From Deltaproteobacteria bacterium (GTDB taxonomy: Bacteria; JADJOY01), in the NCBI GenBank assembly GCA_016713535.1, contig JADJOY010000042.1, positions 1 to 64,000 on the forward strand: 64,000 nt of DNA, given 5' to 3'. A model generated the notes under the pieces. That model made no database searches, was not told the origin of the DNA, and saw only the letters and a list, made by a program, of their open reading frames with translations. Below, one piece after another: positions 14,261-24,652 of the stretch. Numbering within the stretch: position 1 is the first letter of the stretch; every line of letters starts with the position of its first letter. The position numbers were made by a program, and so were the translations under genes.

Positions 14261-16848
14261 ATGTGGCTCGTAGGCGACCTGCTGACCCACAGGTACAACC
14301 CCGATCTCGGTGTCGGGCGAATCGTCGCGATCGAGGGTCGCACCCTGCGGGTGCGTTTTCCGACCGCCAACTCCGAGCTGCGCATGACCACCGCCGCCGA
14401 CGTGCTGGTGCCGCTGGTCCTCGAGCCCGGCACCCGCGCACGCCTCGACCCGGGCGGCGAGGAGGTGGTGATCGCCGAGGCGCTGCGCGGCGGCGAGGCC
14501 GGCTATCGCCTCGCCGACGGCCGCAACGTGCCGCGCGGCAGCGTCTTCCCGCTCGCCCCCGCGGCGTCGGTGGTGGACCGGCTCGCGCGCGGCGAGGCCG
14601 ACGACTACCGCGACTTCGCGAACCGGATCGACGCCGCTCGCCTGGTCACGATGCGGCGCACCAGCGGGCTCGGCTCGTTCCTCGGCGGACGCATCCGGCT
14701 CTACCCGCACCAGCTCTACGTCGCCGAGCGGGCCACCGCCACCGACCCGGTGCGCTGGCTGCTCGCCGACGAGGTCGGCCTCGGCAAGACGATCGAGGCC
14801 TGCCTGGTCCTCAACCACCTCGAGCGCACCGGCAAGGCGGAGCGCGCGCTGGTGGTCGCACCATCCACGCTCACCGTGCAGTGGCTCGGCGAGCTCTACC
14901 GCAAGTACCATCAGGTCTTCGTCCACCTCGACGACGACCGCCTGAAGGACGTGGCGCGCGACCTCGGCGCCGACTTCAACCCGTTCGATGCCCACCCGCG
15001 GGCCGTGATCGCCGCCGAGCTGCTGGTCGAGCGGCCCGAGCTGGTGCGCGCCGCCGCCGAAGCGGGGCTCGACCTGCTGGTGGTCGACGAGGCGCATCAT
15101 CTCGAACGGCCGCCCGGGCAGCCGGGCAATCCGCGCTACCGGGCGATCGCGCCGCTGACACAGGTGGCGCGGCACGTCTTGCTGCTCACCGCGACCCCCC
15201 TCGCCGAGGACGTGAACGGCTTCTTCCGGCTACTCGAGCTGCTCTGCCCCCACGAGTTCGCGGGCGAGGATTCGTTCGAGCACCGTGTCGAGACGGGGTC
15301 CATCTACCGCCCTGCACCAGCTCCACTCGCCGCGTCGAGATCGGCGGCTTCCCACCCCGGCTAGGGCTCCCCGTCGACCTCGCGGCGAGCGAAGGCCTCG
15401 CGCCGTGGGCCGAGCTCGAGAGCGAGGTCGTGGCGATGGCCGCCGGCGATGCGGCGGCGCGCAAGCGCAAGCTCGATCGCTACCGTCGCTGCCTGTCGTC
15501 CGCACAGGCGCTGCCACCTCCCCGTGACGCGGTGCACGCGACCTGGACCCAGCGCATGCAGTCGATCTTCGAGGCCGATCCGCGCGTCGAGTGGGTGGTG
15601 CGTGAGGCGACCCGGTGGCACGAGGCCGGCGAGAAGACCCTCATCTTCGTCGCGTATCCGGAGACCTTCGAGGCGCTGCGCAAGCTCCTCGAGGTGCGCC
15701 TGCGACGGCGGGTCGCGGTCTTCCACGAGGGTCTGAACGCGGGGCGCCGCGACATCGAGGTGGCGCAGTTCCGCACGCCCTCCGGTCCCTCGATCCTGAT
15801 CTCGACCGAGTGTGGTGGCGAGGGGCGGAACTTCGAGTTCTGCCGCCGCATCGTGCTCTTCGACCTGCCGTGGGATCCGCTCGCCCTCGAGCAGCGCATC
15901 GGTCGCCTCGATCGCATCGGCCGCAACGTGCCCGTCGAGATCGTGTACTTCCGCGCGCCGCGGGGCCTCGGCCGCGCGGTCGCGCAGGTGATGGAGGCGA
16001 GCGGCGTGTTCGCCGAGCCGCTCGCCGGGCTGACCCACGAGCTGGCGCGGATCGAGGCCGAGATCGAGCGCGCAGCGCTCGGCGCCGACGCCATGGACCT
16101 GCCGGCCGACCGGTTCGGCGCGGTGATCGGCGACGCGCGGGCCGCACTCGGCCGGATCGAGGAGGGCGCTTACCAGGAGCTGCACCGCGATCCGTACCGG
16201 CCGGAGCTCGCGCCGGGGATCCTCGCCCGGATCCCTGCAGGCCTGGAGGCGCTCACCGAGCGCGTCGTGCTCGACGCGTGCGAGCGCTTCGGCTTCGACG
16301 TGGTGCCCGAGCGCAGCCGGTCGAGCTACTCGATCGAGTTCGGCGCCCACGCGGTGGTCGACTCGATCCCCGGCGTGGCGGGCGGCAAGCGCTTCATGGG
16401 CACGTTCGATCGTGAGGAGGCGGTCGCCAACGAGACCATCGACTTCTTCGCCGCGGGGCATCCGCTGGTCGAGGGGATCTTGCTCGAGCTCGAGGACGGC
16501 GACCGGGGGCGCACCGCGGCGTTCGATCTCATCTGGCCGAGCGACGACGAAACCAGCGCCTCCGACGACGAGGCGCTCGGGCTGTGGGGCGTGCTCGCGA
16601 TCGTCGACGACGACCACGCGCCGATCCGGATCGTGGACGGGTTGGGCCAGCGGCGACCCGAGTGGGAGGCGCTCGTGGGCGAGGGGGGATCCGCGCCGCG
16701 ACGTCTCGACCGCGCCGACCTGCCCGACGCCGAGACCTGGGCCGAGGGGATGCGCGCGCTCGCCGAGGTGGTGCGCGGAACCGGCGAGATCGAGGCCATC
16801 GCAGCGGTGCGGCTGCTACGCGAGCCCGATCCGCGCGTCGAGGTGTGA
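14261..16848 (+). CDS. rapA: RapA-like SNF2-family ATPase (RNA polymerase recycling type; one frameshift as read)
   Basis: RapA/HepA is a Swi2/Snf2 ATPase that binds RNA polymerase and helps it recycle. The N-terminus (GDLLTHRYNPDLGVGRIVAI) resembles the RapA Tudor-like domain. It is followed by LADEVGLGKTIEACLVLNH (motif I), VVDEAHH (DEAH box), LLLTATPL, ILISTECGGEGRNFEFC and QRIGRLDRIGR (motifs V-VI), and the C-terminal TFDREEAVANETIDFF with HPLVEGILL, close to the E. coli protein. The frame breaks near 15310-15325, just after FEHRVETGSIYR. At about 862 residues it is some 100 shorter than E. coli RapA (968), and the missing stretch maps to the linker between the helicase lobes at that same point. 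ATG 14261 has AGGAG about 13 bases upstream. A RapA-like protein of different function is possible. Confidence 0.8.
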
Positions 16849-16873
16849 GCGCGCGCCGGGCCTCACCGCGCGA

Positions 16874-18367
16874 TCAGCCGCCGACGTAGCGGCTGAACAA
16901 GAGCGGCGCGCCGTGGACGAACACCACCGCGAGGATCGCGACGGCGGTCAGCCAGGCGGCCCGCGAGAGGGACCGCAGCCGCTCCAGGAACGCGCCGCCG
17001 AGGACCGCCCACAGCGGAAAGATCTGCAGGAGGTAGGTGGCCTTGATCGTGTCGCCCTTGCCTGGATTGGGATACATGACGAGGAACCAGCCGTAGCCCA
17101 CGAGAGTGCCGAGGATCGTGACGGTGAGCACGAACGTGGCGCCGCGGTCGGGATCGTCCACCGGGTGCGTGAGCGCGGCCAGCGCCGAGCGCGTGCCGAG
17201 CGCGAGAGCCACGAGCGCGAGCACGGTGGGGGCGAGTGCGAGCAGGTTCGCCCGTCCCAGGTACGCAGCCACGGCGGCGCGGTTGGTGGCGAGCGATGTG
17301 GCCGGCTCGCCCGCGAGGAGGCGGCCCTCGAGCTCGGGTCCGGAGACCCAGCGGTCGGCGGCGAGGTCGCGTCCCCACACCGCCCAGTAGCACCAGTAAT
17401 CCCCCCACGCCTCGCTCAACAGGATCGGACCGAGCTGGTTCGGGAACCCGGGACGGACGGGATCCGAGAAGAGCCGTCCGTTGCCCGCCCCGGCGTAGAA
17501 CTCCGGCGGCTGGTTGGTCAGCGAGAAGCTCTCGGCGTGGGCGCGGTTGAACGCCATCGCGGAGCCCGAGCGAAGGTGAAGGTAGGCGTAGAACCAGCCG
17601 CCCGCCTGGAGCGCGAGGATCGAGGCGACGACGATCGAGGTGAGCCGCTCCCGCGCCAGCGCTGGCTCGGCCCGCGCCCGTTGCAGCGCGAGCAGCGCCA
17701 CGGCGGGGAGCGCGGCCGCGCCCCACTGGCGCGACAGCAACGCGAACCCGCCGAGGGCGCCGAGCCCCACGACCCGCCGCAGCGGAACGCGAGACATGCC
17801 AAGGGTGCCGAGGGCGTGCTCGAGGACGAGCGCCACGAAACACGCGGCGTACGGCTCCCCGCGGAGGAACGCGAAGGACTTGAAGTACACGGGAGCGAGT
17901 GCGAGGAGCGCGAGGGCGCCTCGCCGCACGGCGATGTGCGCCGAGAGCCGCCCCGCGAGCCGCAGCACGGTCAGCGTGAGCGCCACCGAAACGGCGACCT
18001 GCGCGATCAGCGCCCCGCGCAACGCCGCGGCTTCGCCGAGACCGGCGCGCAGCAAGAGCGCGGGCACCACGTACGGCAGGGGCGGCGAGAAGAACTCGGT
18101 GGTGTCCCAGAACGTCGGCAACCGTCCCTCGGCGAGGGTCCGGACGTAGGCGACGTGTGAGTCGGCGTCGTAGCCGATCGTCGGGTCGTGGCGAAGCGCG
18201 TTGACCAGCACCACGCCGTTCACGAGGGCGAACAGCGCGACCGTCCATCGGTCGAGACGCTCGCCGTCGCGAAGAGACGCGGCGCGACGAGGCGGAGGCG
18301 AGGCGGAGGCGTCCATCGACCGTGGCTGACGCGTGGAAACGAGGGAACCTCGCGCGGCGCGGATCAT
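16874..18367 (-). CDS. Polytopic membrane glycosyltransferase-like protein (GT-C/GT39 type)
   Basis: About 497 residues with many hydrophobic helices. After a short cytoplasmic N-terminus and a first helix (TVALFALVNGVVLVN) comes a periplasmic loop with HDPTIGYDADSHVAYVRTLA, where the acidic pair D-x-D fits the catalytic loop of GT-C mannosyltransferase-like enzymes. These use polyprenyl-phosphate sugars. Further loops carry FSPPLPYVVPALLL and a long periplasmic region around FNRAHAESFSLTNQPPEFYAG. It is encoded just downstream of the aminotransferase on the same strand (26 bases) and may share its transcript. It converges on rapA. Donor and acceptor cannot be predicted. ATG 18316 is an alternative start. 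Confidence 0.65.
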   Translation of the reverse strand: MIRAARGSLVSTRQPRSMDASASPPPRRAASLRDGERLDRWTVALFALVNGVVLVNALRHDPTIGYDADSHVAYVRTLAEGRLPTFWDTTEFFSPPLPYVVPALLLRAGLGEAAALRGALIAQVAVSVALTLTVLRLAGRLSAHIAVRRGALALLALAPVYFKSFAFLRGEPYAACFVALVLEHALGTLGMSRVPLRRVVGLGALGGFALLSRQWGAAALPAVALLALQRARAEPALARERLTSIVVASILALQAGGWFYAYLHLRSGSAMAFNRAHAESFSLTNQPPEFYAGAGNGRLFSDPVRPGFPNQLGPILLSEAWGDYWCYWAVWGRDLAADRWVSGPELEGRLLAGEPATSLATNRAAVAAYLGRANLLALAPTVLALVALALGTRSALAALTHPVDDPDRGATFVLTVTILGTLVGYGWFLVMYPNPGKGDTIKATYLLQIFPLWAVLGGAFLERLRSLSRAAWLTAVAILAVVFVHGAPLLFSRYVGG

Positions 18368-18393
18368 ACCCCGTGGACCGAGCCGCGCCGGGC

Positions 18394-19268
18394 TCAGCCG
18401 CCGTCGAGCGGGACGCCGTCCACGCGGGTGCGGTCGCGAAACGCCGCGTCGATGCGCGCGGTGATCGGGCCGGGCACGGCGCCGGCGAGCGGCGCGCCGT
18501 CGAGGGAGCCGATCGCCACGACGCGTGCGCCCGTGCCGGTGAGAAGGCCTCGTCCGCGCCGAACAGGTCGATGCGGCCGACGGTGGCCTCGCGATGCGGG
18601 ATGCCGAGGGCCGCGGCCAGCTCGAGCACGGTGGAGCGCGTGACGCCCTCGAGCGCGCCGTCGGTGGCTGGTGGAGTGAGCAACACGCCGCGCTTCACCA
18701 GGAAGACGTTGGCGACGCTCGCCTCCGCGATCTGGCCCGCGTGGTTGAGGATCAGCGCCTCGTCGGCGCCACGCAGCTTGGCCTCGCGCTTGGCGAGGAC
18801 ACTGTTCAGGTAGTTGAGGCTCTTGACCCTCGGATCGAGCACGTCGGGCGCCGGACGGCGCACGCTCGCGGTCACCAGATCGAGTCCCTTCGCGAGCTTC
18901 TCGGCCGAGTAGAGCTGCACCTGGTCGACCAGGCACACGACCCGTGGCGTCGGGCAGAGCAACGGATCCACGCCCAGCGGGCCGTCGCCACGACTCACGA
19001 TGAGCCGGACGTAGGACTCGTCGGCGCCGAACGCGCGCGTGGTCTCGAGGACCACCGCGCGCATCGCGGCGAGGCCGCCCGGTAGCTCGAGACCGATGCT
19101 GCGGGCCGAGATGGCGAGGCGCTCGAGGTGCCGCTCGAGACGGAAGACCCGCCGCGCGTAGACGCGGATCCCCTCGAACACGCCATCGCCGTAGAGGAAC
19201 CCGTGATCGACCACCGGAATGCGGGCCTCGGCGGCGTCCATCACCCGGCCATCCAGCCACACCTTCAT
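18394..19268 (-). CDS. ilvE: Class IV (branched-chain amino acid) aminotransferase (one frameshift as read)
   Basis: A PLP-dependent fold-type IV transaminase of about 291 residues. It opens with VWLDGRVMDAAEARIPVVDH and YGDGVFEGIRVY, typical of IlvE. The PLP lysine lies in RVKSLNYLNSVLAKREA, and GQIAEASVANVFLVK with EGVTRSTVLELA follow as expected. Near 18545 the frame changes between GADEAF and LTGTGARVV; one missing C in TTC-CTC restores the LTGT phosphate-binding loop and the normal C-terminus ending at 18394. Its ATG overlaps the stop of the upstream IclR-family gene (ATGA, 19265-19268), so translation is probably coupled. D-amino-acid transaminase or aminodeoxychorismate lyase activity is possible, but the sequence looks most like branched-chain enzymes. 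Confidence 0.85.
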
Positions 19269-20052
19269 GAAGAGCTCCCTTCCAGGCGCGCTGCGATCGT
19301 GCGCGCCGCATCGAGCGTCACGTTCAGGATCTTGCGTTTCGCCGCCCCGGTGAAGCGAGCGGCAGGGACCGCCGCGGCGACGGCCCCGAGGAGCTCGCCG
19401 CCGACGCGCACCGGCGCGGCGACGAAGCTGAGGCCCGGGATCCATTCCTCACGGCTATCGGCCCAGCCGCGGCGCGCGACCTCGGCGCTCGCGCGCGCGA
19501 GCGCCGACGCGCTGGCGAGAGTCCGCGGAGTGAAGCGCTCGAGCACGCCGGTCGGGACGGCGACGCGCGCGGGCGCGAGCGCGAGATAGAGCTTCCCCAC
19601 CGCCGTGGCGTGCAGCGGCGCGCTCTCGCCGATGCGCGGCGCGGCACGCAACATCCCGGTGCCTTCGACCTTGTCGAGGACGACGATCGCACCCTCGCGG
19701 ATCGTGGCGAGGAAGTAGGTCTCGCCGGCGCCGCGGGCCGCCGCCTCGAGGGCCGGGCGCGCCGCCTCGATGAGCGGCTCGCGGGCGAGCACCGCAAGGC
19801 CGAGGCGGACGAGCCGGAACCCGAGGCGGTAGCGGCCATCCTCGGTGCGCTCCCGTAGCCCCGGCTCGCCAGGCTCGCAAGCAGGCGGTGGACGCTGGCC
19901 TTGGGCATCGCGAGGGCGCGGCCGATCTCGGAGACGCCGCACGGGTAGCGCTGGAGCTCGAGGTGCGCGAGGAGGTCCAATGCCTTCTCGACGCTTCCCG
20001 GGGATGTGCCGGCTCGTTCCGCCATATGGAACACCGTTCCATTCAGATCCAT
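19265..20052 (-). CDS. IclR-family transcriptional regulator (one frameshift as read)
   Basis: A 262-residue regulator. The N-terminal winged helix-turn-helix reads VEKALDLLAHLELQRYPCGV then SEIGRALAMPKASVHRLLAS (recognition helix around residues 45-65). The C-terminal effector-binding domain carries GETYFLATIREGAIVVLDKV, the signature APLHATAVGKLYLA and WIPGLSFVAAPVR with a final GAVAAAVPAARFT. The frame breaks near 19860 between LASLASRG and LRERTEDGRYRLG; one missing C or G in GGGGC restores it. Its stop overlaps the aminotransferase start by four bases, so regulator and enzyme form one coupled unit. The effector is unknown; an acid related to the aminotransferase substrate is a reasonable guess. 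Confidence 0.85.
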
Positions 20053-20104
20053 CTGAAACTAGCGTGCGAGGCGCGCGCAGCGCAAGCGTGGCGCAACCGC
20101 GTGC

Positions 20105-22136
20105 TCAAGAGGCGGACGCGACGGGCAGCGTCAGCGCAGACGGAAAGCGCGGCCCGCGCAGCACGTGCAGCTCGGGCGAGGGGCCGGGCAGGATCGCGAA
20201 GTGGTCGGCGTCGGCGCCCGCGATCGCGAGCCGGATCGAGTGGCCGCCTTCGAAGCGGTACGCCACCGGCAGCAGGTCGAACACCAGCTCGGCCGGCTCA
20301 CCGGGAACCAGCGGCGCGCCGTGGATCCGCCGGTAGGTGCGGTAGGGGCTTGGCGTCGGATAGGGGGGCCATCGACGGTGCGGCGGTGGAGGGCGCGCAG
20401 CAGGCCCTCGGTCACGTACGTGACCTGACCGCGCTCGTCGATGTCCTCGAGGTAGGCGAAGATCGTCGCGTCCGGGGTGCTGGAGACGACCCACAGCGTG
20501 ACGAGCGGGTGCCCGGCGATCTCGAGGGCGGCGCGAAGCGGCGCGGAGTCGTAGGTCAGGAGCTTGTGGTCCGCGGCCGCGCGGTCGGGGTAGTCGATGG
20601 TGTGGTGAAAGCCGATGAGGCTGTCCCAGCGCGCCCGGGCGCCGGTCCCCGCGGTCGGATCGACGCGGTAGACGTCGTGGCGGTCGGTGGACCATGGCGC
20701 GTGCGGCGCCAGGCGCCGTCCTTCGCCGACGAAGAAGCGCTTCTCGACCACCCCGGGTGGTGGCCAGGTCGGTGCCGAGCGCCACCGCTCCTCGCCCATC
20801 GCGAAGTAGTGGACGGCTGGCTCGGTTCCGATCCCGTCGTCCACGCCGCGCACATGGAGATCGAAGAACCGCAGCAGCTCGCCCACGGCGTCGAAGCGCG
20901 TCGCGCGCGAGCCGCCCCGCGGGCTGGTGTGGAGCGCGCCGCCGTGCTCCCACGGGCCGAGGACGAGGCGTGAGCCAGCCGTGGCCACGGCGCGGAAGCG
21001 CTTGATCGCCGAGTGCGGATAGGCCGAGTCGTGCCAGCCGCTGATGCTGGCGATCGGGATGCCGGCGGCACGAGCGGCGTCCGCGAAGGTGTGTGGGCTG
21101 AAGGCGTCGGGTGTGAAGTCGGGGCGCCCCGGTGGGGCGTCGTCACGATAGGTGAGACTCACGGCATCGGCGTGTGGATCGTGGTTGCGGGCGTGGCTCG
21201 CGATCGCCCCGGCGAGCAGGGTCCGCGCGGAGTCCGCGTCGACGGGCCGAACGCCGGCCACGAGCTGCCGGGCCAGCGCGCGCAGCGCCGCTTCCGCGGG
21301 ATCCCCATCGACAAGGGCGGCGAAGCGGCGAGCCCACGGAGGCATGGCGCCCGAGTCCTTGACGGCATGGGCGAACAGTCTGAGCGTCCCGGCGAGCGCG
21401 TCGTCGAAGCGCCCGCTGTCGAGCGAGCGGTTGTAGCGGGCCCAGTTACGCGTGAACCACGCGAGCTGCACTCCGCCGGGGAACGCGATGTCGGTGTAGA
21501 CGTCGTAGAGGGAGAAGCGCGGTGCCACGGCGCGCACGGCTGGGTGGGCGAGGGTGCCGAGGAACTCGGCGGTCGTCCCCTCGTACGAGACCCCGTCGAC
21601 CCGACGCGGCCGTTCGACCACGGCTGGGCGACGATCCAGCTCACCACCTCGCCGCCGTCGGCGACCTCGTCGCGCGACCACGGATGGGGGCGCTCGCCGA
21701 ACGAGGCGCCCGAGCCTCGCGCGTCGACGTCCACCCACGCGTAGCCGCTCTCGAGGAAGCGGGCCCGAGTGAGCGATTCGCCTTCGAGGAGGTCGGGGGA
21801 GATCCAGCGTCGTCCCACCGGCGTGAAGGCGAGCGACCGGTAGTAGCGCGTCTGGCGCAGCATCGTCGGCAGCCGGATGCCTGTGCCCTCGAGAGCCACC
21901 GGAAGGTGCACGTCCAGCGCGATCCGGTTCCCGTCCCGCATCGGCAGAAGCAAGGACCACCGCTTCACGGCGGTTCGTGCGCTCCCGGGCGCCGGGGTCG
22001 CGGCGAGGCGCGGCGCCCAGTGGGCGTCGGTCCGATCGCGGCGCGGAAAGTGGCTGCACGAGGATCGGTGCTCGAGGGAGCTCAACGGAACCTCCAGCGG
22101 TCGGCCAGCGGGAGGTGCGAAGTCTATCGAGGTCAC
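20105..22136 (-). CDS. CocE/NonD family (X-Pro dipeptidyl-peptidase S15-like) hydrolase (two frameshifts as read)
   Basis: Alpha/beta hydrolase of the CocE/S15 family (cocaine esterase, glutaryl acylases, X-Pro peptidases), about 677 residues. The N-terminal part reads LLLPMRDGNRIALDVHLPVA and VDVDARGSGASFGE. The nucleophile elbow, GVSYEG with the catalytic Ser, lies exactly at a frame break near 21595 (one G missing from GGGG). ISGWHDSAY and LVLGPWEHGG supply the acid and His regions. A second break near 20370 (a run of six C on the coding strand where seven are needed) precedes the C-terminal jelly-roll domain GGHSIRLAIAGADADHF. The start at GTG 22136 is uncertain. It lies 52 bases upstream of the IclR gene on the same strand and diverges from the E2-like gene. 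The substrate is unknown. Confidence 0.8.
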
Positions 22137-22268
22137 GGTCGCGCCTGCGCGATCGAGATCGACGTCGCTGGCTCGCGAATTGCGTCCTCGAACGCCGAGA
22201 CCACGGCGCGTCGGGCGTGCCTGCCCACCCCTCGAGCGATGCGCCACCACGAACCCTGGGGGGGGCGC

Positions 22269-23205
22269 ATGTCCACGAACGTCCATGGACATTATCTCGA
22301 CCGGCTCTCGAGCTGGCGCAAGATGGCAGCGGTCGCGTGGTCTCCGCCCGACGACCCGACCATCTACGGGACGATCGACGTCGACATGACCGATGCGCTC
22401 CCGTTGCTGTCCGTACTCTCCGAGCGCTCCGGGAGAGCACGTGACGGTAACGCACCTCGTCGTGAAGGCTCTCGCCGACACCCTCGCCAGACACCCGGAG
22501 TGCAACGGGATGATCCGCGCGGGGCGGATCTTCCTGCGCGACACCGTGGATCTCTCCGTGCTGGTGGCGATGGAGCCGGACGAGATGGACGAGCGTCGTC
22601 ACGACCAGGCCATCGACCTGTCCGAGGCGATGGTCCGGGACGCGGACAAGAAGTCGGTCGTCGAGATCGCGCGAGAGATCCGCGCGGGCGTGCGGACCAT
22701 CCGCAAGCACCAGGACCCGTTCCTGGAGCGCACCAAGAAGCTCTTCGATCTGCTGCCGCCGGCTCTCCTCGGTCCCATTCTCCGGATGACGGTCTTCCTC
22801 GAGTACCAGCTCAACGTGGATCTCACGCGCCTCGGGGTGCCGCGGGACCCCTTCGGCAGTGGCATGGTGACGAGCGTCGGGATGCTCGGGATCACCGAGG
22901 CCTTCGGGCCGATCCCGCCGTTCAGCGGAGTCACGATGCTGGTGGCGCTCGGGCGCGTCGAGGACCGCCCGGTCGCGCGGAACGGGCGCGTGGTGGTACG
23001 GCCGATCATGCGCATCACGGCGACCTTCGACCACCGCTTCATCGACGGCTTCCAGGGCGGGCGGCTCGGCAACACGTTCCGCCGCCTCATGGCCGACCCG
23101 GTCGCGAGCTTCTGGCCGGCCGAGCTCGGGCCTGCGCCCCGGCGGGTGCGAGCGCCGGCCAAGCGCAAGACCCGGTCGGCCAAGCGCAAGACACGTCGGG
23201 GTTGA
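22269..23205 (+). CDS. Free-standing 2-oxoacid dehydrogenase E2-type acyltransferase catalytic domain (one frameshift as read)
   Basis: About 311 residues matching only the catalytic domain of dihydrolipoamide acyltransferases (E2). The N-terminal piece (YLDRLSSWRKMAAVAWSPPD, IYGTIDVDMTDALPLLSVLS) joins across a break near 22433 (one extra G) to HVTVTHLVVKALADTLARHP. The active-site signature TFDHRFIDGFQGG, the D-H-R-x3-D-G motif of E2 and chloramphenicol-acetyltransferase folds, is intact. No lipoyl or E1-binding domain precedes it. The C-terminus is a strongly basic tail in which KRKTR occurs twice. No E1 or E3 gene is nearby, so it probably acylates something other than a lipoyl domain. 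ATG 22269 is chosen; ATG 22239 is also in frame. It diverges from the CocE gene. Confidence 0.75.
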
Positions 23206-23376
23206 GGCGCGGGCCCCGTCGAAGGTCGGGCGGACGCATTCCACGACACCTCTCCGGCTCGGAGCCCGGCGCGGACGGCTCCACTCGTGTGAACGCGCGC
23301 ATGGCCGGGTCGTGCTTGGAGGGACTCCGCCGGGTCGGGTAAATCCCTCGGCCGCATCGGACCGTCGGAGGATCTC

Positions 23377-24633
23377 TTGGGTCGCGTCAACGACCACTAC
23401 CTGAAGCTCAAGGCCGGCTATCTCTTTCCCGAGATCGGACGCCGGGTGCGCGCCTTCGAGGCCGCGAACCCCAACGCCAAGGTGATCCGGCTCGGGATCG
23501 GTGACGTCACCGAGCCGATGCCTCCCGCGATCGCCGCCGCCATGCATGCGGCCGTCGACGAGATGGCCCGCCGCGAGACGTTCCGTGGCTACGGTCCCGA
23601 GCAGGGCTACGACTTCCTGCGCGAGAAGATCGCCGAGCACGACTTCCGTTCGCGCGGCGCGGAGGTCGCGGCCGACGAGATCTTCGTGTCCGACGGCTGC
23701 AAGTGCGACAGCGGCAACTTCCTGGACGTGCTCGCGACGGGCGCCAACGTCACCGCGGTGACCGACCCCGTCTACCCGGTCTACGTCGACACGAACGTCA
23801 TGGCAGGGAACACCGGCGTGGCCAACGAGCGCGGCGAGTTCGAGCGCATCGTCTACCTGCCCGCGACGGTCGCCAACGGCTTCTCGCCGGCCGTGCCTGG
23901 CAGGCACGTCGACGTCATCTACCTGTGCTCGCCGAACAACCCGACGGGCGCGGTGCTGACCCGCGAAGCGCTCACGCGCTGGGTCGACTACGCGCGCCGG
24001 GAAGGGGCGTTGATCCTCTTCGACGCCGCCTACGAGGCGTTCATCACCGATCCCGCGATCCCGCACTCGATCTACGAGATCCCCGGGGCCCGGGACGTCG
24101 CCGTCGAGCTACGGAGCTTCTCGAAGACCGCCGGCTTCACCGGCACTCGCTGCGCCTTCACGGTCGTCACCAAGACCCTGATGGGGAAGACCGCCGACGG
24201 CCAGGAGGTCCAGCTTCATGCGCTCTGGACCCGCCGTCACACCACCAAGTTCAATGGCGTGAGCTACGTCGTCCAGCGCGGAGCCGAGGCGGTCTACGGG
24301 ACCGAGGGGCAGGCGCAGGTCCGCGCGCTCATCTATTTCTATCTCGGTAACGCCGAGGTCATCCGCGAGCGGCTCTCTGCGGTCGGTCTCGAGGTTCACG
24401 GGGGCGTGAACGCGCCGTACGTGTGGATCGCCACCCCCGAGGGCGGGGACGGGCGGCGGGCCGAGAGCTGGGCCTTCTTCGATCGGCTCCTCGCCGAGGC
24501 CAACGTGGTGGTGACGCCGGGGAGCGGCTTCGGCGCCGCCGGCGAAGGCTTCGTGCGGATCAGCGCATTCAACAGTCGCGCCAACGTCGAGGAAGCGACC
24601 CGGCGCATCGTGGCGATGCTGGGACGTGCCTGA
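23377..24633 (+). CDS. dapL: LL-diaminopimelate aminotransferase DapL
   Basis: DapL converts tetrahydrodipicolinate directly to LL-2,6-diaminopimelate with glutamate, a short route to lysine and peptidoglycan cross-links. The protein (418 residues, usual about 410) opens with [20 protein letters not shown] and continues with [16 protein letters not shown] and [20 protein letters not shown], all characteristic of Dap[16 protein letters not shown] and the PLP lysine in [15 protein letters not shown] follow. The start is TTG 23377, decided by a GGAGG ribosome-binding site at 23367-23371 six bases upstream. The gene is intact, and the hydrolase downstream follows after 19 bases. The unbroken frame makes this one of the surest calls in the window. 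Confidence 0.94.
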   Translation: MGRVNDHYLKLKAGYLFPEIGRRVRAFEAANPNAKVIRLGIGDVTEPMPPAIAAAMHAAVDEMARRETFRGYGPEQGYDFLREKIAEHDFRSRGAEVAADEIFVSDGCKCDSGNFLDVLATGANVTAVTDPVYPVYVDTNVMAGNTGVANERGEFERIVYLPATVANGFSPAVPGRHVDVIYLCSPNNPTGAVLTREALTRWVDYARREGALILFDAAYEAFITDPAIPHSIYEIPGARDVAVELRSFSKTAGFTGTRCAFTVVTKTLMGKTADGQEVQLHALWTRRHTTKFNGVSYVVQRGAEAVYGTEGQAQVRALIYFYLGNAEVIRERLSAVGLEVHGGVNAPYVWIATPEGGDGRRAESWAFFDRLLAEANVVVTPGSGFGAAGEGFVRISAFNSRANVEEATRRIVAMLGRA

Positions 24634-24652
24634 GCACGAGAACGGGGGCTCC

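Noticed and set aside
20131-24066. A 1,311-codon minus-strand frame
   Set aside because: Only its 3' part is real (the middle of the CocE hydrolase); the rest is antisense to the E2-like and dapL genes and shows no protein features.
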